Below are positions 19,901 through 24,169 of a DNA stretch of 24,169 nucleotides, in pieces. The notes beneath the pieces are model-generated. The model ran no database searches. It was not told the DNA's origin and worked only from the letters and a program-made list of their open reading frames with translations. The stretch comes from Isoetes engelmannii. Taxonomy: Eukaryota > Streptophyta > Lycopodiopsida > Isoetales > Isoetaceae. Both the position numbers and the translations under genes were made by a program. The DNA is taken from contig JAANSK020232187.1 in the NCBI GenBank assembly GCA_011763485.2, positions 1-24,169 of the forward strand, written 5' to 3'. Every line of letters begins with the position of its first letter. Within the stretch, counting starts at the first letter, position 1.

Positions 19901-21017
19901 CAATAGAAGATACCATCAGGGAAATGAAATAGCAATTGCTTCAATACGAGGTCTTACTGATGATATCGCTGTATTCCTTTCAAAGGCGTTAGAACCACCT
20001 CAAGCTGTTGCCGTGGAAACTGCTATTCACGCGCTCCAGCAGATGGGTGCTATGGATGAACGGCAGAATTTGACACCAATAGGAAGGACATTGGCAAAGC
20101 TAAATGTACACCCTCGGTATGGGAAAATGCTAATGTACGGGGCTCTGTTAGGTTGCTTAGAACCAATTTTGACAATTGCAGCAGCTGCATGTTACAAGGA
20201 CCCCTTTGCTGTATCTTTCAATAAGAATGGAAAGGTCGGCAAAACAAGGCAGAAGTTTGCTGTGCTTTCTGCATATGGCAGTGATCATCTATCTCTGGTC
20301 ACCACCTTTGAGCAATGGATGGCAGCACATGAAGTTGGGGAAGGACATTCATTTTGTGAGAAAAACTCTCTCTCCCATGTTGTTATGAAGCTTATTGCAG
20401 GTACAAGGGAGCAGTTTAGGTTGGCACTGAAGGAAGCAGGACTCTTAGTTGGTGGGGACAGGAATGCTAGCGTGGAGGCTAACGCTCATCTTGCAAGATG
20501 TGTCCTTATGGCTGGACTGTGCCCAAATATTGCAAAGTCTGAAATTTGCAAACAATCCAAGGGTGCAAAGCGTGGAACTTATCGCTGGACATTAGGATTT
20601 CGTGTCCACAATGGGCGTGTGCTCATGCATCCTGGTTCTATAGTGCAGGAAAAAGAGCTCAATGCAGGTTCACACCACTTCCTTGTTTTTGATGAGAGGG
20701 TCCAAAGTGTGCAGTATTTTGCTCAAGGATGCACACTTGTGCCATCTCTTGCTATCATTCTATTCGGTTGGAAACTAAATGAATGCAGCAACTGTAGAAC
20801 CAGTCGAATGTTACTAGAAGTTAATGATTGGTTGAAGTTTGATGTAGATAGGGAAGCTGGCACGCTCTTGTTGCAGCTTCATAGAACCTTCAATGATGTA
20901 TTGTATAAATGGATAGCTACAAACCAGCGTGCTGATGCTGAAGTTAAGCTTGTGAATGTGGTTATTACATTGTTGGAATCAGCAAGCATCCGAATGCTTC
21001 TTGGGACAGGTCAATGA
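4968..21017 (+). CDS. DExH-box ATP-dependent RNA helicase with dsRBD-like N-terminus, 14 exons
   Basis: SF2 RNA helicase of the DHX9/DHX36-like group. Exons: 4968-5231, 5365-5454, 5528-5704, 5777-5980, 6071-6424, 6502-6596, 17462-17603, 18199-18365, 18445-18679, 18756-18902, 18993-19121, 19195-19281, 19732-19830, 19896-21017. The sum is 3312 nt (1103 aa plus stop) with consistent phases. Two dsRBD-like halves lie at about residues 79-117 ([17 protein letters not shown]) and 178-223 ([16 protein letters not shown]). Motif [11 protein letters not shown] is at 354-363, Ia TQPRRIAAM about 386-394, II DEAH at 456-459, III SAT at 488-490, [11 protein letters not shown] about 629-638, [11 protein letters not shown] at 677-685. 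HA2 (FLSKALEPP onward) and OB-fold regions follow. Intron 6 is about 10.9 kb of nested transposons. Weak points are donor GTCTGT after exon 2 and the acceptor of exon 14 (19896, or in frame 19920). No transit peptide is obvious. Role: RNA or RNP remodelling; the exact target is unknown. Confidence 0.9.
6597..7744 (+). other. 5' part of helicase intron 6, unassigned sequence
   Basis: Starts at donor AATGAG|GTAG. AT-rich sequence with no recognised gene. A 122-codon minus-strand frame (6627-6995) lacks known motifs. This may be ancestral intron or unrecognised old transposon sequence. Confidence 0.5.
7745..8900 (+). mobile_element. Ty1/copia relic: gag fused to RNase H
   Basis: Decayed copia element in helicase sense orientation. 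Gag-like coding is seen at about 8095-8280 across frameshifts ([20 protein letters not shown], then [15 protein letters not shown]). A possible gag N-terminal frame at 7755-8054 is weaker. RNase H sequence follows at about 8609-8745: [20 protein letters not shown], then [12 protein letters not shown]. The copia C-terminal tail [14 protein letters not shown] is at about 8783-8824. Protease, integrase and RT are absent, so a large internal deletion joins gag to RNase H at about 8500-8600. Multiple stops. Confidence 0.72.
9002..9322 (+). other. Unassigned intronic segment with an 81-codon frame
   Basis: An open frame at 9002-9247 (with [18 protein letters not shown] and a lysine/glutamate-rich tail) is not recognised and has no supporting promoter or splice signals that I can see. 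It sits between a copia relic and the next copia LTR and may be host intron or captured sequence. Confidence 0.3.
9323..9530 (+). repeat. 5' LTR-like repeat of the deleted copia element
   Basis: Begins TGTTAGCC. It contains an internal duplication: the module CTGATGTGTCATGTGGATGA, followed by a TATA-like or TTATAA segment and TAGTCAGT(C/T)CTAGCTTA, occurs twice (about 9370-9430 and 9479-9545). The first module is preceded by a perfect TGACGTCA palindrome at 9357-9364, a bZIP/as-1-type site. The 3' limit is uncertain. Confidence 0.7.
9721..9786 (+). repeat. 33-bp in-frame tandem duplication in copia RNase H
   Basis: Units 9721-9753 and 9754-9786 encode [11 protein letters not shown] and [11 protein letters not shown], both copies of the copia segment just before RNase H. 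The unit is 11 codons long and several point changes separate the copies. Confidence 0.88.
10293..10475 (+). repeat. 3' LTR-like repeat of the deleted copia element
   Basis: Begins TGTTAGCG directly after a GGAGGGG polypurine tract. It matches the copy at 9323 through ATGTGTCATGTGGATGAC and the later TAGATGTTAGTACTTAGCTG segment. The TGACGTCA palindrome is changed to TGACATCA. The second internal module is shortened. It ends near TATATAAGCA at about 10472. Confidence 0.7.
10476..11511 (-). mobile_element. Copia element A fragment: integrase to start of RT
   Basis: Read on the minus strand: integrase zinc-finger end [15 protein letters not shown] and core start [13 protein letters not shown] (11511-11340), integrase end [14 protein letters not shown] (about 11140-11185), a linker with [14 protein letters not shown] (about 10742-10783) and [17 protein letters not shown] (about 10607-10657), then the RT start ending [10 protein letters not shown] at about 10478-10507. 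RT stops exactly where the neighbouring plus-strand LTR ends. Frameshifted and dead. Confidence 0.8.
11968..11997 (-). repeat. 15-bp tandem duplication in copia B RT
   Basis: The plus-strand unit AAACTAGGATCTTCG (11968-11982) repeats with one change at 11983-11997. On the minus strand it turns SSEDPSLYK into [13 protein letters not shown], a five-codon insertion just before the YVDD region. Confidence 0.85.
12215..12516. mobile_element. 290-bp insertion in copia B RT with a CTTTCT target duplication
   Basis: The RT frame stops after [14 protein letters not shown] and resumes at [14 protein letters not shown], so 12221-12510 is an insertion. CTTTCT flanks it at 12215-12220 and 12511-12516, and at the second end it has grown into a (CTTT)n tract (about 12497-12516). 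Inside are two diverged copies of a module of about 90 bp: CTCTAGGAGG, CACCCCTAGCTG or CGCCCCTAGCTG, ATTGGTGTATA, TCTCATAGACCCAAGTGG (about 12305-12380 and 12390-12462). No protein coding is visible. It could be a SINE, a short LTR or a MITE; the class is undecided. Confidence 0.6.
13147..13178. repeat. 16-bp tandem duplication in copia B
   Basis: GATCATTATTAAGCAT at 13147-13162 is followed by GATCATTATTAAGCAG at 13163-13178, in the integrase-RT linker of copia B. Confidence 0.85.
13459..13524 (-). repeat. 33-bp in-frame tandem duplication in copia B integrase
   Basis: Units 13459-13491 and 13492-13524 differ at two positions. On the minus strand they encode [11 protein letters not shown] followed by [11 protein letters not shown], ahead of FWAEA, so the integrase C-terminal motif [14 protein letters not shown] is preceded by an extra copy. 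Confidence 0.88.
14740..15915 (-). mobile_element. 5'-truncated LINE (non-LTR retrotransposon) inside copia B gag
   Basis: Minus-strand reading: [17 protein letters not shown] (about 15850-15900) and [15 protein letters not shown] (about 15745-15795) match the conserved thumb-side RT motif of non-LTR elements (KTK-x-MV, then FKYLG). Next come [17 protein letters not shown] (about 15610-15660), [20 protein letters not shown] (about 15465-15525), a [15 protein letters not shown] segment (15055-15120), and [16 protein letters not shown] (about 14999-15060), a C-terminal zinc-knuckle-like motif. Several frameshifts and stops. Copia B gag sequence flanks it on both sides. The RT motifs look closer to jockey/CR1-type LINEs than to the L1 clade common in flowering plants, though this rests on memory of the motifs. 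Confidence 0.65.
16272..16329. repeat. 29-bp tandem duplication in copia B gag
   Basis: GTTGATACACATGTTGTCAA starts at 16272 and again at 16301 (period 29), with the copies differing mainly at the 3' end. Confidence 0.85.
16531..17461. other. Leader or flank of copia B and 3' end of helicase intron 6
   Basis: Upstream (in minus orientation) of the copia B gag start. A minus-strand open frame extends from about 17220 to 16821 and includes [20 protein letters not shown] and [21 protein letters not shown] do not recognise it. Within it a segment with NSEKG(D/Y)LDIY occurs twice (about 17182-17217 and 17000-17035), an imperfect direct repeat. No TGGTATCAGAGC-type primer-binding site was found. 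The intron ends at acceptor TTGCCAG, 17461. Confidence 0.45.
17604..18198 (+). other. Helicase intron 7 (595 bp)
   Basis: Donor CAG|GTAAGA at 17604 and acceptor GTGGTAG at 18198. AT-rich with a poly-T run near 18020. No gene or element recognised inside. Confidence 0.75.
18947..18970. repeat. 12-bp tandem duplication in helicase intron 10
   Basis: CCTGATATAAAT at 18947-18958 is repeated exactly at 18959-18970. Confidence 0.85.
19282..19731 (+). other. Helicase intron 12 (450 bp)
   Basis: Donor AAAGAG|GTAGCT and acceptor TTTACCAG at 19731. No gene inside. The acceptor was chosen because the next codons ([20 protein letters not shown]) fit the start of the helicase-associated domain. Confidence 0.7.
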
Positions 21018-21780
21018 ATTTATATTTTTTGTGCTTGGCATAGAAGATTCATAGGCGTGTTTACATAGAATCTGTGTGACTTTCTTCACCATTTGTTCGT
21101 CCTTCCACACACCTTCCAATCAAGATGGCGTACATGCTAATGAAATTTGGCTGGGACCCAGCCGCCAGACATATGATTGATTATGACCCCGCAATACCAC
21201 ATGGCATAGTGCCTTGTTCCTTGTTCCTTGAGATGGCATGAAATCTGGCTATCAAGCACATCTAAGAAACATGTAAGAAAGATGCCTTCTAACATGAACT
21301 TTAAACAACACTCAACAATTCAGCCCAAAACTGAGTTGCCTTCGTCATGTGGCAAACCCAGTTCCAAGATTCATGTTCCCGTTATGATCCTGATTTCCCA
21401 TCTGCAATGACATGGCCGGGGCATCTCAGCCATCTCTGCGCTTTCTCTGAATTTTTTATTTCGCAACCGGGTTTGTCCTTTAGTTCTAAATTTCTTTGTC
21501 TTCTAGCAATGGCATTCATAATAATGATTCTAATAACATTAGTCGGAGTAGAGTAGATATGATTTGTTCTTTCCCACCCGTCAATCCTTAGATTGGTGTG
21601 ATCCAAGTACGTCCATACTTGGCCATGGGCCATTGAAGATAAGTAATCGTCATAATGATTCTACTTCTTGCCTTGTCCTGTAGTTTGAATTTTCCTTGAT
21701 TTGTGATTGTCGGATTCTGCTCTTGGTGGCATGGCAAAGCCAGAAGACGGGTGAGGATAGTCTGGGTGAGGATAGTCTTA
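21018..21780 (+). other. Helicase 3' UTR and downstream flank
   Basis: Follows the helicase stop codon. AT-rich at first. A 15-bp exact tandem repeat, GGGTGAGGATAGTCT, occupies 21749-21778. No coding sequence recognised. Confidence 0.6.
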
Positions 21781-21789
21781 CCCTGGTTT

Positions 21790-22300
21790 CTGTGATCCCA
21801 GAGGTGGAAATACCATCCTCCGGTATCCCCACCCATTCTTGACGGAATTAGGGCCCCTTTGTTCTACTGTATTGACACACGTCAGTACGCCTGCATTAAT
21901 CTCGGCCGTTCGCGATTTCGCCTTATCCTGGCCGTCTGTCCACTGTGATCCCAGCCTCTGGTATCACCAAAAAAATAATAATGAGGTGATCCCCTCCTTT
22001 GGGATCACCATGCTGGTGATTCCGGAGAAGGGGATCACCATGCACAGGCTGATAACAGCGGTGTTATCGCCCTCCCCAAATACCGCCTTCAAGGATCCCC
22101 AATGCCCGGCATGGACGATACCGATCACTGGTATCACCCCCATGAATGGCAGATATCTTGCCCCCGTTATCGGCACGGCGATCCCCTCCTCCAGGATCAC
22201 GCCCGCCACCCACGATACTGCCCTCCGAGATCACCTAGGCCTGGCCGATATCAGAGGTTCGATATCGGCCACGTTGGAGATCCCTCCTTCGGGATCCCCA
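21790..22300. repeat. GC-rich hairpin array built on GATC-containing arms
   Basis: A dense run of short inverted repeats. ATACC/GGTAT, loop 7 (21811-21827). GTGAT..CCAG/CTGG..ATCAC, loop 3 (21945-21967). GGTGATCCC/GGGATCACC, perfect 9-bp stem, loop CTCCTTT (21985-22009). GGTGATTCC/GGGATCACC, one mismatch, loop 7 (22015-22039). GATAACA/TGTTATC, perfect, loop 4 (22051-22068). GATACC/GGTATC, perfect, loop 7 (22117-22135). TGGCCGATATC/GATATCGGCCA, perfect 11 bp, loop 8 (22242-22271). GGAGATCCC/GGGATCCCC, one mismatch, loop 6 (22276-22299). CTGTGATCCCAG also occurs as a direct repeat at 21790 and 21943. Pyrimidine loops of the CTCCTT type recur. The region is clearly more GC-rich than its surroundings. 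Function unknown. Confidence 0.8.
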
Positions 22301-22405
22301 CCACAATAGATTAGAACCATCCACAACACACATTTGCAATGTCTTGAAGTTTGGCTCACAACGGGTAGCCAAACAGCTACTACCAACGGACATATTATAT
22401 GTCCC

Positions 22406-22413
22406 TATATAAA
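22406..22413 (+). promoter_or_regulatory. TATA box-like TATATAAA
   Basis: TATATAAA lies 34 bp before the ATG at 22448. The spacing would give a very short 5' UTR if it serves that ORF. Confidence 0.45.
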
Positions 22414-22447
22414 TGTCTTGCTTTCATTAACCTCAAGCTACGTGGAG

Positions 22448-23051
22448 ATGGTGAGGACTCGGGCACAACGACTTCAGGAAAGTCCCGACAATGTGCGCTG
22501 TCTTGAGGACGTGTTAGTCCATTTGAATGAACTTTAAGAGGTTGTGGCTCCTGAGCTTGCTGAGCGTGGTTCCATGCAGATACTTACAAGTAAGCTTGGA
22601 GTTTTTTTTTTGCCTTGAGTTTTTTGGTCTGATCTCCTCATGTATTTTGATTCCAATTGACCTCTTGCTCAACGATACGAGAGCCGCGGCACATGGGGAG
22701 TTTAGAGAACCCCTTCAGCAAATCTGTCGACATCCTGATTTGCCAACAGACCTAAAAATGTTGAGAATGCTTAAGCCTCTCATTATCCAGGTTAAGGCTT
22801 TGAAGAGGCTGCTAACTATGGACGTGGTATGGGTTGGCAACAGCTTGAAACCTCTGTTCGAGGAAATGTTAGCTCCACGCAGGTTAGAGAAGCAAAACCT
22901 CATAAAGGATTTGCTTTCGGATCGTCCACACCTATACGGATCCCTTGATGCCCAATCCAACTGTGGAGGCCACCCTGTGACTTCCATGATGTCACTGTTG
23001 AAAGCGTTCTGTGAAGGCTACCCTGTCGCTTGGTCTGATGTAATCGATTAA
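22448..23051 (+). pseudogene. Unrecognised two-exon gene or pseudogene
   Basis: Proposed exon 1, 22448-22589, starts MVRTRAQRLQESPDNVRCLE and ends at donor ACAA|GTAAGC. Exon 2, 22684-23051, starts after an AG in phase with exon 1 and ends SDVID and TGA or TAA at 23051. Together they give 170 codons including stop, with a 94-bp intron. Codon 30 is TAA (22535-22537) and the frame stays open on both sides of it (VLVHLNEL, stop, EVVAPELAERGSMQ), so the gene appears disabled unless this is a sequencing error. Exon 2 encodes LKPLIIQVKALKRLLTMD and EEMLAPRRLEKQNLIKDLL, probably helical. TATATAAA lies upstream and AATAAA at 23161 downstream. No domain recognised. It lies between two copies of a hairpin-island sequence and may be transposon-borne. 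Confidence 0.4.
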
Positions 23052-23160
23052 TGTTGATTTGGAATGAAAATGTGTTCACTCTGAAAATGTGTTGTGGAAA
23101 TTTGTTTACTCTGAAATGAATATATGTTATACTTTGAATATATTCAAGACCTTTGAATTA

Positions 23161-23166
23161 AATAAA
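23161..23166 (+). terminator. AATAAA poly(A) signal
   Basis: AATAAA 110 bp after the stop codon at 23051, in a T/A-rich stretch, fitting the 3' end of the small two-exon unit. Confidence 0.45.
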
Positions 23167-23367
23167 AGTGTATGACCATTGAGAACAAATGGCTGTTTTT
23201 TATCCATGACATTGGGAATCCCGAAGGACAGGATACGCGTCTCCTTATTCGAATCAACGGTCCATGGCGGGCGCAGACCATATCGGGCGGCCCTAGTTTA
23301 AACATGCCAGCCCAGCAAGGACCAACTGATAGTGTAGTGACACGTGATACGTATTTCCACCACCATC

Positions 23368-23411
23368 CGGGATCACCTCAGGCTGGCCAGAACACAATGC
23401 TCGGCCACATT
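23368..23411 (+). repeat. Diverged second copy of hairpin-island sequence
   Basis: TCCGGGATCACCTCAGGCTG followed by GCC and, after a shorter spacer, CTCGGCCACATTG aligns with TCCGAGATCACCTAGGCCTG, GCC and ATCGGCCACGTTG at 22225-22275. The GATATC hairpin itself has been replaced in this copy. Same orientation, about 1.14 kb apart. Confidence 0.5.
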
Positions 23412-23476
23412 GCTCTGCTTTGCGCTGGTGAAGGGGGAGACAGGGTTTTTCAAGTGGCCTGTGGCCCCTGGCGACA

Positions 23477-23884
23477 ATGGACGAACTCGAGTTGGAGGAG
23501 AGGATATCACAGGTAAGAACCAGATTCTTAGGATTATTTGCATTTGGCCAAAGCTTCCATTTGAGCAAAGATCTGAGCTCCCATTTGCAGCTGCAGGCTG
23601 AAATACACCAGGAATCACCACCTAATGGGTTTTTCGACAATAGCAACCTACACTGGTTTCTTGAAGAGCGCCAAATTCCTTCAGTACATGGAGGTGGACA
23701 AATGTTGGTCTGGACCTGTCACATTCCAACAAACTGGGTTGAGGACTTCATTATTGGAGAGCAAAGAAATTGTGTGGCACTTTGCACTTTTTACTTAAGA
23801 AGTTCTAATCCCAAGAGGGTGCTAAAGAGGCCAACCAGGGACTCTCATTTGTCTATGAAAAGGTATGATGTTGCTAAAACTTAG
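23477..23884 (+). CDS. Unrecognised ORF, 135 codons
   Basis: Open frame starting MDELELEERISQ. That point is also a strong donor (ATATCACAG|GTAAGA at about 23513), so this could instead be a first exon whose intron ends at the TTTGCAGCTGCAG acceptors near 23592-23598 and continues in frame with AEIHQESPPNGFFDNSNLHW. The latter half (LHWFLEERQIPSVHGGGQML, VWTCHIPTNWVEDFIIGEQR) looks like real protein but no family is recognised. No TATA box or poly(A) signal has been tied to it. Confidence 0.35.
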   Translation: MDELELEERISQVRTRFLGLFAFGQSFHLSKDLSSHLQLQAEIHQESPPNGFFDNSNLHWFLEERQIPSVHGGGQMLVWTCHIPTNWVEDFIIGEQRNCVALCTFYLRSSNPKRVLKRPTRDSHLSMKRYDVAKT

Positions 23885-24169
23885 TTTGTTTGTGTTGTTT
23901 GTATGTTGAAAAATATTGTACGTTCCTAGACTTCCATTTGGTTGGTGAGGCATTTCTCTACAATGTCCATATTTAGGTGTGACTTTCTCTATTTAGAGTT
24001 ACGTGCACTACTCTGACTACTTCTATGCAATAAACTTCCTATCTGAAACCAGATACTGGTGCACATATGGGCCCCAGGACAGAACAACCAACTCACTTGG
24101 AAATTCTAAGCCCCAAACTTCCAACAGTGCTGGCAGCAATACCACATATGGGGAAAGAGCAATATCAGC
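23885..24169. other. 3' end of the window, nothing recognised
   Basis: AT-rich sequence after the ORF stop. No gene, repeat or element could be supported here. Confidence 0.5.

Noticed and set aside
21847-21875. Possible PIF/Harbinger-type terminus (TTA then GGGCCCCTTTGTT)
   Set aside because: The matching inverted terminus (AACAAAGGGGCCC) was not found downstream in the window, so an element end cannot be claimed.
21839-22309. 156-codon plus-strand frame and 81-codon minus-strand frame in the hairpin island
   Set aside because: Both are explained by GC-rich inverted repeats lacking stop codons; the residues follow the palindromes and no domain is seen.
1-24169. tRNA, rRNA or CRISPR features
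   Set aside because: No cloverleaf with conserved tRNA boxes, no rRNA sequence and no regularly spaced repeats were recognised.

Overview
The window looks like nuclear DNA from a land plant. It holds two genes split by many GT-AG introns: a plant-type GT47 (exostosin family) glycosyltransferase and a DExH-box RNA helicase. Around and inside them is a heavy load of decayed Ty1/copia retrotransposons. The species cannot be named from the sequence. All exon structures were worked out by hand from reading frame, splice consensus and family homology; none was tested against transcripts.

Layout. Positions 1-1400 hold a rearranged copia reverse-transcriptase relic with two tandem duplications. Positions 1933-4820 (minus) hold the GT47 gene: nine exons, 488 codons, a type II membrane protein. 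Only 147 bp (4821-4967) separate its ATG from the divergent ATG of the helicase, so the two probably share a bidirectional promoter. Positions 4968-21017 (plus) hold the helicase: fourteen exons and 1103 codons, with two dsRBD-like segments, all SF2 helicase motifs, the helicase-associated domain and an OB-fold.

Helicase intron 6 (6597-17461, about 10.9 kb) separates motifs Ia and Ib. It contains a plus-strand copia relic (gag fused to RNase H, 7.75-8.9 kb), a small internally deleted copia element with two LTRs (9.32-10.48 kb), and two minus-strand copia elements fused end to end (10.48-11.51 and 11.51-16.53 kb). The second carries a non-LTR (LINE) fragment inside gag (about 14.7-15.9 kb) and a 290-bp insertion inside RT (12221-12510). 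Despite this the helicase reading frame and splice sites read as intact.

Beyond 21017 is a different kind of sequence: a GC-rich island of short hairpins built on GATC-containing arms (about 21790-22300), then a small unrecognised two-exon gene or pseudogene with its own TATA box and poly(A) signal (22406-23166), then a partial second copy of the island sequence (about 23368-23411) and a further unrecognised ORF (23477-23884). This 2 kb block is the least explained part of the window. A second theme is the number of short direct duplications (12-112 bp) in both coding relics and introns.
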